Shown piece after piece: positions 7,170 to 16,037 of a DNA stretch of 64,000 nucleotides. The stretch spans positions 8,579-72,578 of the forward strand of contig JBEKUJ010000018.1 of the NCBI GenBank assembly GCA_049515135.1, in the 5' to 3' direction. This DNA comes from Fen-1364 sp049515135. Lineage in GTDB: Bacteria; Spirochaetota; Spirochaetia; SZUA-6; Fen-1364. The position numbers were made by a program, and so were the translations under genes. Each line of letters begins with the position of its first letter. Position 1 is the first letter of the stretch. Below the pieces are notes generated by a model that saw only the letters and a program-made list of their open reading frames with translations, was not told the DNA's origin and did not search any database.

Positions 7170-8155
7170 ACTTTCTTCAACCCCATCCTGGATTTTACCT
7201 CGAGCATGGTCTCTGACGCCACGGCGCGGCACTTGTCCGCATTTGCTTCCAGCCGCTGCACAACATCTTTCTGCCGGCTGCCGGCCAGCTCCGCGTGGCG
7301 CTCCCTGATGGGGTCGAGGACCTTCATCAGGTTCCTGTGGAGGACTTTCTTGCAGTCGATGCATCCGATTCCCGCGCTGGTGCATCCCGTGTGGATTTCC
7401 GTGAGCTCGGGCTCCTTTGTCACAAGCTTGTGGTAGGACCAGATGTTGCACTTCTCAGGCGTTCCCGGGTCCGTCCTGCGGACCCGCGCGGGGTCTGTCT
7501 TTGCCGGCGCGAGCTTTTTCCATAACTCCTCCGGAGGCTCGAGGATGCCGATGCTGTTGCCCTTGCTCTTGCTCATCTTCGAGTCCCCGTCAAGACCCAT
7601 GACACGGGGCGTCGGGGTGAGCAGAGCCTGGCATTCGGGAAAAGTATCCCCGTAGCGCGCGTTGAAGTGCCGAGCCACCTCGCGGGTGAACTCCACGTGC
7701 TGCACCTGATCCTCCCCAACGGGGACGACCTCTCCCTTGTAGATGAGTATGTCAGCAGCCTGGAGAACAGGATAGTCCAGGATGCCGACGTTGACCGAGG
7801 AGCGGAACTGTTCCCGCTTGTCCTTGAACTGGGTCATCCGCTCCAGCTCCCCCAGGGGTGTGATGCTGTTGAAGAGCCATGTGAGGTCGGCGTGCCCGGG
7901 CACCTCAGACTGGACAAAGAGAGTGGTGCTCTCCATGTCGATGCCGCAGGCATACAGAGTGGTGGCCAGCTCCGCCACCCTGCCGGGCATCTCTGCCGGC
8001 TCGTAGGGGATTGTCACGGCGTGCAGATCGACCACGGAGATGTAGGATGTGTAGTCGTGCTGGAGCCGCACCCAGTTGGCCACCGCGCCGAAATAGTTGC
8101 CAAGGTGCAGCTCGCCGGTCGGCTGGATGCCCGTGAAAAGGACCTTCACTGCCAT
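7154..8155 (-). CDS. trpS: Tryptophanyl-tRNA synthetase
   Basis: A class I aminoacyl-tRNA synthetase of 333 aa that charges tRNA-Trp. The HIGH-equivalent motif is in GIQPTGELHLGNYFGA at the N-terminus and KMSKSKGN is the KMSKS loop at about residue 200. The start ATG at 8155 has a strong AAGGAGGAG directly upstream. The promoter lies at 8170-8199. The C-terminal end overlaps the pfk start by 16 nt, which suggests coupling. A cysteine cluster CTSAGIGCIDCKK is seen at about residue 260; an insert of this kind occurs in part of the bacterial TrpS family. Confidence 0.97.
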   Translation of the reverse strand: MAVKVLFTGIQPTGELHLGNYFGAVANWVRLQHDYTSYISVVDLHAVTIPYEPAEMPGRVAELATTLYACGIDMESTTLFVQSEVPGHADLTWLFNSITPLGELERMTQFKDKREQFRSSVNVGILDYPVLQAADILIYKGEVVPVGEDQVQHVEFTREVARHFNARYGDTFPECQALLTPTPRVMGLDGDSKMSKSKGNSIGILEPPEELWKKLAPAKTDPARVRRTDPGTPEKCNIWSYHKLVTKEPELTEIHTGCTSAGIGCIDCKKVLHRNLMKVLDPIRERHAELAGSRQKDVVQRLEANADKCRAVASETMLEVKSRMGLKKVWKIN

Positions 8156-8169
8156 CTCCTCCTTCGGAC

Positions 8170-8199
8170 GTTATAGATGAGCGCGTCGGGCCGTGTCAA
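8170..8199 (-). promoter_or_regulatory. trpS-pfk promoter
   Basis: Perfect minus-strand -35 TTGACA (8194-8199), an 18 bp spacer, and -10 TATAAC (8170-8175), 15 bp before the trpS ATG. The leader is very short, so tryptophan attenuation of the leader-peptide type is unlikely. Confidence 0.75.
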
Positions 8200-8234
8200 C
8201 GTCGGGGGCGAGCCGGGGCCGAACGGGTGCTCGC

Positions 8235-8262
8235 TTGTTTTCAGGGGGAAGTGAGATTAAAT
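8235..8262 (+). promoter_or_regulatory. Possible promoter for the 8280 ORF and ftsH
   Basis: TTGTTT (8235-8240), 16 bp, TTAAAT (8257-8262). Each box matches consensus at four positions. It is the best candidate in the divergent gap between trpS and ftsH but is not strong. Confidence 0.35.
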
Positions 8263-8279
8263 TGAAACTGGAGACCGCG

Positions 8280-8531
8280 ATGACGGCCAGGACAAAAGCA
8301 GTCCGGGAAGGAAGGGCCTTTGTTGCAGTGCACAAAGGCACGACGGGGCGTTTGGCCACCGTCGGCGTCTGTCCGGCGTGCTGGAACATTCCGGCGCGAA
8401 GGAAGGCGCTCCTGGCAGGGCTCGCAAGACGGGGCCTCGTGGTCGTCCATGGCGAGGACGGGGCGACGGGCGCCTACCTGCCCGGCACGGCGCATGCTCC
8501 GAACTGTCCCTGGAGCCTCGCAGGGAGATAA
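8280..8531 (+). CDS. Small hypothetical protein upstream of ftsH
   Basis: This 83-residue frame starts at the ATG at 8280 with GGAG 7 nt upstream and stops at 8531, five bases before ftsH. The ftsH ribosome-binding site GGGAG overlaps its last codons, so coupling is plausible. It is rich in Arg, Ala and Gly. It has a CPACW motif (about residue 31) and a later single Cys in APNCPW. No signal peptide, membrane segment or known domain is recognised. It fills an otherwise empty gap of about 360 bp. Because any long GC-rich stretch yields open frames, the gene may not be real. Confidence 0.4.
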   Translation: MTARTKAVREGRAFVAVHKGTTGRLATVGVCPACWNIPARRKALLAGLARRGLVVVHGEDGATGAYLPGTAHAPNCPWSLAGR

Positions 8532-8535
8532 AGCA

Positions 8536-10362
8536 ATGAACCCTGATCAGCACAAAAAGACTCAATTCTCTATCTTCTACGTCCTTGTCGCGCTCCTGAT
8601 CATCCTGGGGCTGCAGTGGTACCTGGGGGGCGGCCTTTCCAACGACATCCCCTACAGCGACTTCAAGAGGAACCTGGCGGATGGGAAGGTGAAAGAGGTA
8701 GTGATCTCTCCCTCCGACATCCAGGGCGTCATGGCGGCGCCGGGAGGCCAGCCGGCGCCCTTCCACACCATGCGCGTTGACGATCAGGACCTGGTTCGTC
8801 AGCTCACCGACAAGGGAGTGAAGTTCACCGGCAAGGCCCAGGGCTCCATCCTGGGCAACATCCTTTCCTGGATCCTTCCCCTGGCGATCATGTTTGCCCT
8901 GTGGAACTTCTTCATGATGCGCATGGGCTCGGGCGGCCCGGGAGTTCTCAGCATCGGCCAGAGCAAAGCCAAGCTCGTGGCGGACACGGGGGCCAAGCGG
9001 ATCACTTTTGGCGACGTGGCCGGCATCGACGAGGCCAAAGAGGAGCTGCAGGAGGTGGTTGATTTCCTGAAGACTCCCCGACGCTTCGAGGACCTTGGCG
9101 GCCGCATCCCGCGCGGCATTCTCCTTGTCGGCGCGCCGGGCACGGGCAAGACGCTCCTGGCAAAGGCCGTGGCGGGGGAGGCGGGCGTTCCGTTCTTCAG
9201 CATCTCCGGTTCGGAGTTCGTGGAGATGTTCGTCGGCGTGGGCGCGGCCCGGGTGCGTGACCTTTTCTCCCAGGCGTCGGCAAAGGCGCCGTGCATCATC
9301 TTCATAGACGAGCTGGACGCCCTGGGCAAAGCCCGCGGCTACAGCCCGGTGGGCGGATACGACGAGCGGGAGCAGACCCTGAACCAGCTCCTCACGGAGA
9401 TGGACGGGTTTGATACGCGCAAAGGCGTCATCATCATGGGCGCCACAAACAGGCCCGAGATCCTCGATCCCGCGCTGCTGCGCCCGGGGCGCTTTGACCG
9501 GCAGGTGGTGGTGGACCGGCCGGACCTGGTGGGCCGGGAGGCCATCCTCAACGTCCACATCAAGGGCGTCAAATTGTCCAGTGATGTCGACCTGCACGTC
9601 ATTGCCCAGAGGACGCCCGGCTTTGTGGGGGCGGACCTTGCGAACATCGTGAACGAAGCGGCCCTGCTTGCAGCGCGTCGCTCCAAGACGGAAGTCCACA
9701 TGTCCGAGCTCGACGAGGCCATCGACCGCATAGTTGCCGGGCTGGAGAAGAAAAAGCGCCTGATCAGCCCGAGGGAGAAGAAGATCGTGGCATTCCACGA
9801 GTCGGGACACGCAATCGTGGGACACTTCCTGGGCAGCTCGGACGCTGTGCAGAAGATCTCCATCGTTCCGCGAGGTGTGGCGGCGCTGGGATACACAATC
9901 CAGCTTCCCACGGAAGACCGCTACCTGGTGACCAAGCGCGAGCTGGAAGAGAAGCTCGCTTCCCTGCTGGGCGGGCGGGTGGCGGAGGAAATCTTCTTCA
10001 ACGACGTTTCAACGGGAGCGCAGAACGATCTCTTCAAGGCGACAGACATAGCGCGGGCCATGGTGAAGGAATACGGGATGAGCAGCCGAATGGGCCTGAT
10101 TGCCTACGAGCGGCCGCACAATCCCTTCCTCCGGGGGGATTCCTTTTTCCCGACGGAAAAGGAGTACTCGGAGAAGATCGCCGCGGAGATAGACGAGGAA
10201 GTGAAGCTCATACTGCAAAGGGCGCATGAAACTGCCAAGGCCATCCTGGAGGAGAAGCGCGCAAAGGTGGAGGAGCTGGCGAGCCTCCTGCTGGAGAAGG
10301 AAGTGGTGGATCGGGAAGAGTTCGTGAAGCTCATCGACGGCGCGGGGAAAACGGCGGGCTAG
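8536..10362 (+). CDS. ftsH: ATP-dependent zinc metalloprotease FtsH
   Basis: A membrane-anchored AAA+ protease, 608 aa from the ATG at 8536 (GGGAG 8 nt upstream). A first membrane helix lies at about residues 12-30 and a second at about 105-127, with the FtsH extracytoplasmic domain between. The AAA module has Walker A GAPGTGKT, Walker B IIFIDELDAL and the second region of homology in ATNRPEILDPALLRPGRFDR. The peptidase has the zinc motif HESGH and the later FNDVSTGAQNDL region. It degrades membrane and regulatory proteins. It is convergent with the receiver/PilZ gene, and the two stop codons share one CTAG (10359-10362). Confidence 0.98.
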   Translation: MNPDQHKKTQFSIFYVLVALLIILGLQWYLGGGLSNDIPYSDFKRNLADGKVKEVVISPSDIQGVMAAPGGQPAPFHTMRVDDQDLVRQLTDKGVKFTGKAQGSILGNILSWILPLAIMFALWNFFMMRMGSGGPGVLSIGQSKAKLVADTGAKRITFGDVAGIDEAKEELQEVVDFLKTPRRFEDLGGRIPRGILLVGAPGTGKTLLAKAVAGEAGVPFFSISGSEFVEMFVGVGAARVRDLFSQASAKAPCIIFIDELDALGKARGYSPVGGYDEREQTLNQLLTEMDGFDTRKGVIIMGATNRPEILDPALLRPGRFDRQVVVDRPDLVGREAILNVHIKGVKLSSDVDLHVIAQRTPGFVGADLANIVNEAALLAARRSKTEVHMSELDEAIDRIVAGLEKKKRLISPREKKIVAFHESGHAIVGHFLGSSDAVQKISIVPRGVAALGYTIQLPTEDRYLVTKRELEEKLASLLGGRVAEEIFFNDVSTGAQNDLFKATDIARAMVKEYGMSSRMGLIAYERPHNPFLRGDSFFPTEKEYSEKIAAEIDEEVKLILQRAHETAKAILEEKRAKVEELASLLLEKEVVDREEFVKLIDGAGKTAG

Positions 10363-11099
10363 CGAGACTCAGCCGTGGCGCTCTTCAAGGCCCGCTGGGA
10401 GCGCGACTGGATGTAGTGAAGGAGCGCGTTGTGCCCACCTTCGCCGAATCCCAGGAACTGGAAGCCCAGCTCCTCGCGGTTGCGGGTGAGCTTGCAGTCC
10501 ACCGAGATGACGGCGTCCTCCACCTTCAGAGAGCAGTGGGGGATCTCGATTCCCACGGGAAGGTCCGCCACGGCGGCCGGCACGCTGGGAAGGAAGCTTG
10601 ATCCCTGGATGGAAAGCTCGCGGACCGCGCCGGTGACCAACGCAAGCCTCATGGGGTGCGTGAAGGCGAACCCCACCGGCTCTGCATCAGAGGGCACCAG
10701 GCGCGTGTAGTTCCTCTTGTCGCGCACGGAGCGGTAGCGGCGGATGATCTCCTCCAGCCGGTAGAGCTCCTTCTTGTCGGAAAGGTTTCGTCCCAGGATC
10801 CCGTTGACGCCCAGATGGGCCGCTTTGGCAGCGTCCTCCGGGGGGAAATCGCTCCCCGTGACGAGGAGGAAAATGAGCTCTTCCCGGGGTTTTTTTCCCC
10901 GCACGAGCCTCAGCAGCGGTTTCCAGTGGCGGGGGAAATCCACAGCGTCGAAAAGGATGGTCTGGGGCTGAAGCTCCTCGAAACGCTCGATTGCCCCTAC
11001 CGGATCTGTTTCCTGCTCCAGCTCGAACCCGAGCGGCTTCAAGTGATAACCGAGCACGTTCGCGTGTTCCTTGGAGGCGGCAACGAGGAGCAGCTTCAT
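10359..11099 (-). CDS. Degenerate receiver-domain plus PilZ-like protein
   Basis: A 246-residue protein. Residues 1-120 fold-match a receiver domain (MKLLLVAASKEHANVLGYHL start, ILFDAVDFP strand, LLVTGSDFPPEDA), but the acidic pair is missing and the final Lys is Arg (ILGRNLS), so phosphotransfer is doubtful although an Asp remains in LFDAV. Residues about 130-235 look like a PilZ domain, with RNYTRL (RxxxR) and ELSIQGSSF in place of (D/N)xSxxG. It may respond to c-di-GMP rather than to a kinase. It has its own promoter (11115-11144). No partner kinase is adjacent. Confidence 0.7.
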   Translation of the reverse strand: MKLLLVAASKEHANVLGYHLKPLGFELEQETDPVGAIERFEELQPQTILFDAVDFPRHWKPLLRLVRGKKPREELIFLLVTGSDFPPEDAAKAAHLGVNGILGRNLSDKKELYRLEEIIRRYRSVRDKRNYTRLVPSDAEPVGFAFTHPMRLALVTGAVRELSIQGSSFLPSVPAAVADLPVGIEIPHCSLKVEDAVISVDCKLTRNREELGFQFLGFGEGGHNALLHYIQSRSQRALKSATAESR

Positions 11100-11114
11100 T
11101 TTTCGCCTGCGATC

Positions 11115-11144
11115 ATTCTATCGGCAACCCCACTGCTAGATCAA
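11115..11144 (-). promoter_or_regulatory. Promoter of the receiver/PilZ gene
   Basis: Minus-strand TTGATC (11139-11144), 18 bp, TAGAAT (11115-11120), 15 bp before the ATG at 11099. The -10 is strong. Confidence 0.55.
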
Positions 11145-11164
11145 GGCAAGGAGATCGCGAGTGC

Positions 11165-12226
11165 TCACTGCGTGCCCAGATTCCTGATCCCGTAGTCGTA
11201 GATTATCCAGTACCTGTCACTCTTCCTCAGAAGGTACGTGTACTGTTTGAGCTCGGTGTAGTCGGGGTACTTGAACCTCTCCAGCACCTGCACGGTGGCC
11301 TGGCTTGCGTCATAGGAGGTTTTCTGGACTTCGAAGGACGTCGGGATGATGCTGATGTCCTGATCGATGCGGGACTGCATCAACTCCTGGCGGAACAGCT
11401 CCATCATCTGCCGCTGCGCAGCTTCGGATGACCTTCGGAACGCCCTGTCTCTCTCCGGGTTCCGTCTGAGAAGCGATTCCAGGTCAAGGTAGAGGAAGAA
11501 CTTCTCCCACTGGCTTTTCTGTCGAGCGCTTATCGTGGATGCCACGACTTCATCCGGCGGGATGGCGGCGCGCGCGATGAGCGCTCCGGTCTCCGCCTCA
11601 ACCTTGGCCCGCTCCTCGGTCCCCATCACCGGGGGCTTGATGTCCAGCGTCAAGCGGTTGGATTGCATGAGGGTGGAGCCGGGGCCTCGAAACAGCTCGG
11701 GATAGAACATGGCCTGCACCACATACAGGCCGGCATCGGTGAAGGCGATGTATTTCGTGAGATCGACGCTGAAGCTGTAGTTCTCCCCCGGCTCCAGGCT
11801 CACGTCACGGAAGAACACGGGTTGATCCGAGTTTCTGCCAGTGGTAAATTCTTTCGCGTGCGCAATGGGAAGGTTCGTGGTTGTGCGCACGTCGAAGTCT
11901 AGGTTGTAATAGCGGTTGTCGGCCACGCGGAAACGCATCGTGTCGGGCGTGTTGTTCTCGATGGCCGCCTGGATCTGGATCTCGTCCCCGAGGAAGTAGA
12001 TCTTTTTCTCGTAGAAGCGGACGGAGAATGTGGCGGTCTGCCCAGCCGAAGAAGCGCCGGCCTGGGCCGGGGCCATGGATGTGTTGGCCGGCCCGGAAGC
12101 GGCGCCGGACACTCCGTCTGACTGGCTCTGCATGCCGGACTGGCCGGGTTGGCTTGCCTGGGCCTGTGCCCAGAAAGGGACAAGAACGAAAACCGCGAGC
12201 GCGAGAATCAGGTTCTTACTCACCAT
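11165..12226 (-). CDS. Secreted protein of unknown function
   Basis: A 353-residue protein with a clear signal peptide: MVSKNL, a hydrophobic stretch LILALAVFVLVPFW, and a cleavage site after AQAQA. A Ser/Gln/Gly/Ala-rich linker follows to about residue 60. Then comes a beta-rich region (FSVRFYEKKIYFLGDEIQI, ENNTPDTMRFRVADN) that resembles bacterial Ig-like or transport-accessory folds. The C-terminal half is helical and ends in beta strands around YWIIYDYGIRNLG. There is no lipobox Cys. It is probably periplasmic. No family name is recognised. It is divergent from mfd, and its promoter overlaps the mfd start. Confidence 0.8.
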   Translation of the reverse strand: MVSKNLILALAVFVLVPFWAQAQASQPGQSGMQSQSDGVSGAASGPANTSMAPAQAGASSAGQTATFSVRFYEKKIYFLGDEIQIQAAIENNTPDTMRFRVADNRYYNLDFDVRTTTNLPIAHAKEFTTGRNSDQPVFFRDVSLEPGENYSFSVDLTKYIAFTDAGLYVVQAMFYPELFRGPGSTLMQSNRLTLDIKPPVMGTEERAKVEAETGALIARAAIPPDEVVASTISARQKSQWEKFFLYLDLESLLRRNPERDRAFRRSSEAAQRQMMELFRQELMQSRIDQDISIIPTSFEVQKTSYDASQATVQVLERFKYPDYTELKQYTYLLRKSDRYWIIYDYGIRNLGTQ

Positions 12227-12237
12227 GGAAGCTCCCG

Positions 12238-12266
12238 CTTATAATATTCGGAAGATTCAATGACAA
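12238..12266 (-). promoter_or_regulatory. Promoter of the secreted-protein gene, overlapping mfd start
   Basis: Minus-strand TTGTCA (12261-12266), 17 bp, TATAAG (12238-12243), both 5 of 6. The -35 lies in the first mfd codons. On the plus strand TATAAT (12240-12245) with a poor -35 TTACTC (12216-12221) could serve mfd, so the two promoters would interleave and exclude each other. Confidence 0.6.
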
Positions 12267-15200
12267 ACTTGTTCCGAAAACAGCTCGACCTGCATTTCCA
12301 GCGCTCCAGGTCCTATCGCTCTCTCTCCGAGGCGCACGCGAAGGATGGCAAGGGCGTTCGCGTCCACGGTCCCAAGGGCGCCTACCTCTCGCTGGTCATG
12401 GACCGCCTGCACCGGGACGGAAAGGGCGGCATTTCCCTTGTCGTTGTCCCTACGGAGCTGGAGGCAGAGGCAATTGTCCAGGACGTGGAGTCCTTTGGCG
12501 CCTCGCGGTCCGTCCTGTTCCCGTGGTGGGGAACCGTCAGCTATGAAGGCGCCAGCCCCCTTGCCTCCCTGTTCGGTCAGAGGGTTTCCACTCTCCTGCG
12601 AATTGCGGGTGGGGAGGAGCTCCTGGTGGTAGCACCTCTGCGGGCCCTTCTGACCCCCGTGCCTGGTCCCGGCTACCTCCTTGCCCATACCATCTCGGTA
12701 AGAAAAGGGCAGAAGCTGGACCCCCAGAAGACGGCTTCGCTGCTGACTGCGGCAGGCTACTTGAGAGTCCCCACGGTGAGCATCCACGGAGAGCTTGCTG
12801 TGCGGGGAGAGGTCATGGACGTTTTCATCCCCGGTCAGGATCTGGCAGTGCGCCTGACCCTGGACTTCGACACAGTGGCCACCATCCGCAGGTTCGACCC
12901 CATCAACCAGGGCTCCACCGAGAGTCTGGAGCAGGTCGACATCACCCCATGCCGGGAGGTTGTCCTGGGCCAGGAAGAAGCGGGATGGCTTTCGCACTGG
13001 CTCCGTGAGCAGGGGTACAGCGAGCAGGAAGTGGAGACCACTGTCCAAGGGCTGCTGGAGGATCCGGAAGCAGGCGGCGTGGAGAGTTATTATCCTTTGT
13101 GCTTCGAGTCTCCAAGCTCTCTCATGGACTACCTGGGACCGGCTGGCAGGGTGTTTCTTGTGGATGAGGAGAGGCTCCTCTCCAGCGCGGCGTCCCTTCG
13201 AAAGGAGTACCTGGAGCTTTTCCGCAGGGCCAGATCAAAGAAGAAGATTGTACCGGGTCCCCAGAAGATCCTCCTTGACCTCCCGCAGCTCCTTGCGCGG
13301 GCGGCGCGCGCGGTGGATTTTGCAGCCGACGCGGCCGCGGACGCCATTGCGCTTCCCTCAGACGGCCCCAGGTCGTTTTTCGGGAACTTCACGTTCTTTC
13401 GGGAGGAGATCGAAGCCGCGCTCAAAAATGGGTACTCCGTTTTCATTTTCGCGGTCTATGACGTGCAGGCCGAGCGCCTGAGGCACATCCTCAAGGACCT
13501 GCCCGTGGAGATCCTCCCGCTGAGCATCTCAGCCGGCTTTGCCCTGCCGGAGCAGAAGGTGCTTGCCGTCCAGGAATCCGAGATCTTCGGCAGGAAGAGG
13601 CGGATTCCCCGGTCCATCGGCACCGCAAAGAGCGCGGCCATCGAGAGCTTCGTGGAGCTCACTCCGGGGGATTTTGTGGTCCACGTGAATCACGGGATCG
13701 GGGAGTTCAAGGGCATAGAACGGATCAGCGCCGCGGGCAACGAACGCGACTACATCACTGTGGAGTATGCGGACGGGGAGAGGTTGTTTCTACCCATCGA
13801 GCAGGTCAACCTGGTCCAGCGCTATATCGGGCAGGAGGGGCGGAAGCCCCGGCTGGACAGCCTTGGCGGAAAGGGCTGGCAGAGGCGGAAGGAGAGGGCG
13901 CGCAAGGCCGTGGAAGAGCTGGCGCAGGGGCTTCTGGAGCTGTACTCACTGCGCAGGGCCGAGCCGGGATTCGCTTTCCCCGCAGACACGGACTGGCAGA
14001 GCGAGTTCGAGGCTGCGTTCCCCTACGAGGAGACAGAGGACCAGCTCAGGTGCATCGAAGAAGTCAAGCAGGATATGGAAACCCCTCGTCCCATGGACCG
14101 CCTTGTCTGCGGAGACGTGGGATACGGAAAGACGGAGATCGCCCTCCGGGCTGCGTTCAAGGCCATGATGGGAGGCAAGCAGGTGGCGCTGCTTGCCCCC
14201 ACGACAATCCTGGTTGAGCAGCATTTCGAGACGTTCCGCGAACGCTTCGCCAGGTTCCCCGCGTCCATCACAATGCTTTCCCGTTTTCGAACCGCCAAGG
14301 AGCTGAAGGCCGCAATCGCAAGCATCGCGGCCGGCACGGTGGACATCGCCATTGGGACCCATCGCCTGATCCAGAAGGACGTGAAGTTCAGGAACCTCGG
14401 TCTGCTGATCGTGGATGAGGAGCAGCGCTTCGGCGTGAAGCACAAGGAGCGCCTGAAGCAGATCAAGAGCTCCGTGGATTGTCTTACCCTTACGGCCACA
14501 CCCATTCCGCGCACCCTCAACATGGCCCTCATGAAAGTGCGGGACATGTCCATCCTGGGCAGCGCCCCTCAGAACAGGCTCCCCATAGAGACGTTCGTGA
14601 CTGAGTTCAACGAGGAGCTGGTGGCGCGCGCCATCCGTGAGGAGATCGGGCGCGGCGGACAGGTGTACTACCTTCACAACCGGGTGGAGACCATCGATGA
14701 GATCCATCTTTTCCTCCAGAGACTGGTGCCGGAGGTGTCCGTTGCGGTTGCGCACGGCCAGCTGGAAGAGAACGAGCTGGAGGAGGTGATGCGCTGGTTC
14801 GTGCACGGGGAGCGACAGCTCCTGCTCTCCACGACGATCATCGAGAACGGCCTGGACATTCCGAACGTGAACACGATCATCATCGACCGGGCGGACAACC
14901 TGGGAATATCGCAGCTGTACCAGCTGCGCGGCCGGGTGGGCAGGGCCGGCGTCCCCGCCTATGCGTATCTGCTGTACCCGGACAGACGCGCGCTCAGCGA
15001 AGTTGCCATGAAGAGACTTCGGATCATATCGGACAACACGGAGCTGGGCTCTGGGTTTCGCATCGCGCTGAAGGACCTGGAGATCCGCGGCGCGGGCAAC
15101 ATCCTGGGCCGTGAGCAGCACGGCTACATTCTTTCCGTGGGGTATGACCTGTACCTCAAGATGCTGGACGAGGCGGTGGCTTCCCTCTCGGCAAAGGAGC

Positions 15201-15652
15201 GCGAGGAAGCCCCCGAGGTCTACATGGACCTGGAGTACTCAGGCTACATCCCGGACTCCTATATTCCTGACGCCATGGAGAAGATGGAGGTCTACAAGAA
15301 GATCGCGGGCGTCACGACGGATGAGGAGTTCGACAAGGTCTACCGGGAGATCGAGGACAGGTTCGGGCCGGTGCCGGACGAAGTGCACAGCGTCCTTGCG
15401 CTGGCCGAGATCAGGATCATCTGCCGCAGGCTCTTCATCACCTCGATCAAGGAGGAGAAAGGGACCCTTGCCATCGAGTTTTCCCGCCTGTCCAAGGTCT
15501 CCGTTGACAAGGTTGTGAGGATGGTCAGGGAAGGGCGGGGCAAGGTTGGCCTTGATCCGAAGAAGCCCAACGTCCTGATCATGCGGACCGGCGCCATAGG
15601 GCTTCGGGAGAAATCAGAGTTCCTCAGGGAACGCCTCTCTATGCTCACTTGA
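12260..15652 (+). CDS. mfd: Transcription-repair coupling factor Mfd
   Basis: Mfd removes RNA polymerase stalled at DNA lesions and recruits UvrA. The 1130 aa length is typical. The N-terminal UvrB-like region is followed by the RNA polymerase-interacting domain (LTPGDFVVHVNHGIGEFKG, about residue 470), then the RecG-like translocase with GDVGYGKTEIALRAAF (Walker A), LLIVDEEQRFGVKHKERLK (DEEQ box), TATPIPRTLNMAL and the QLRGRVGRAG motif. The C-terminal TRCF domain is present. GGAAG stands 6 nt before the ATG. A receiver gene follows after 32 bp. Confidence 0.98.
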   Translation: MTNLFRKQLDLHFQRSRSYRSLSEAHAKDGKGVRVHGPKGAYLSLVMDRLHRDGKGGISLVVVPTELEAEAIVQDVESFGASRSVLFPWWGTVSYEGASPLASLFGQRVSTLLRIAGGEELLVVAPLRALLTPVPGPGYLLAHTISVRKGQKLDPQKTASLLTAAGYLRVPTVSIHGELAVRGEVMDVFIPGQDLAVRLTLDFDTVATIRRFDPINQGSTESLEQVDITPCREVVLGQEEAGWLSHWLREQGYSEQEVETTVQGLLEDPEAGGVESYYPLCFESPSSLMDYLGPAGRVFLVDEERLLSSAASLRKEYLELFRRARSKKKIVPGPQKILLDLPQLLARAARAVDFAADAAADAIALPSDGPRSFFGNFTFFREEIEAALKNGYSVFIFAVYDVQAERLRHILKDLPVEILPLSISAGFALPEQKVLAVQESEIFGRKRRIPRSIGTAKSAAIESFVELTPGDFVVHVNHGIGEFKGIERISAAGNERDYITVEYADGERLFLPIEQVNLVQRYIGQEGRKPRLDSLGGKGWQRRKERARKAVEELAQGLLELYSLRRAEPGFAFPADTDWQSEFEAAFPYEETEDQLRCIEEVKQDMETPRPMDRLVCGDVGYGKTEIALRAAFKAMMGGKQVALLAPTTILVEQHFETFRERFARFPASITMLSRFRTAKELKAAIASIAAGTVDIAIGTHRLIQKDVKFRNLGLLIVDEEQRFGVKHKERLKQIKSSVDCLTLTATPIPRTLNMALMKVRDMSILGSAPQNRLPIETFVTEFNEELVARAIREEIGRGGQVYYLHNRVETIDEIHLFLQRLVPEVSVAVAHGQLEENELEEVMRWFVHGERQLLLSTTIIENGLDIPNVNTIIIDRADNLGISQLYQLRGRVGRAGVPAYAYLLYPDRRALSEVAMKRLRIISDNTELGSGFRIALKDLEIRGAGNILGREQHGYILSVGYDLYLKMLDEAVASLSAKEREEAPEVYMDLEYSGYIPDSYIPDAMEKMEVYKKIAGVTTDEEFDKVYREIEDRFGPVPDEVHSVLALAEIRIICRRLFITSIKEEKGTLAIEFSRLSKVSVDKVVRMVREGRGKVGLDPKKPNVLIMRTGAIGLREKSEFLRERLSMLT

Positions 15653-15684
15653 GAGGTTGCCCCACCGGCTGTATACTCCGTGGA

Positions 15685-16032
15685 ATGAAACGCATCCTGG
15701 TCATCGATGATGAAACCATGATCCTCGATGCAATCAAAATCATCTTCGAGGACATGGGCTACACGGTGAAGGTTTTTTCCGATTCCCAGGCGGGGATGGA
15801 AGAGGCGCTTCTGAACGACTATGACCTCATCCTCGTCGACGTGCGGATGCCGAATTTGAACGGCGCCGAGGTCACGGAAGGCATCCGCAAGGGAAAGGCT
15901 GGCGCCAAGATCCTCATCATAACGGCATATCCGAATGATCCCCTGGCCGCCCGCGCCCTGCAGGCCGGCGCATTCGGCCTGCTGAAAAAGCCCTTCGAGA
16001 TCGCCAAGATCCTCGATTTCCTCAAGGACTGA
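15685..16032 (+). CDS. CheY-like single-domain response regulator
   Basis: A 115-residue stand-alone receiver. MKRILVIDDETMILDAIK has the acidic pair, LILVDVRMPN carries the phosphoacceptor Asp (about residue 52), LIITAYP the Thr, and LLKKPFE the conserved Lys. All phosphorylation residues are intact. There is no output domain. The ATG at 15685 follows mfd by 32 bp and the FapA-like gene starts 6 bp after its stop, so they form an operon. Its kinase is unknown; the two large histidine kinases encoded convergently downstream are candidates by proximity only. Confidence 0.9.
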   Translation: MKRILVIDDETMILDAIKIIFEDMGYTVKVFSDSQAGMEEALLNDYDLILVDVRMPNLNGAEVTEGIRKGKAGAKILIITAYPNDPLAARALQAGAFGLLKKPFEIAKILDFLKD

Positions 16033-16037
16033 CCGGC

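Noticed and set aside
8257..9825. 522-residue minus-strand frame under ftsH
   Set aside because: Antisense shadow of ftsH; no domain and biased composition.
13946..15121. 391-residue minus-strand frame under mfd
   Set aside because: Antisense to the helicase motifs of mfd; His/Leu/Val-rich shadow.
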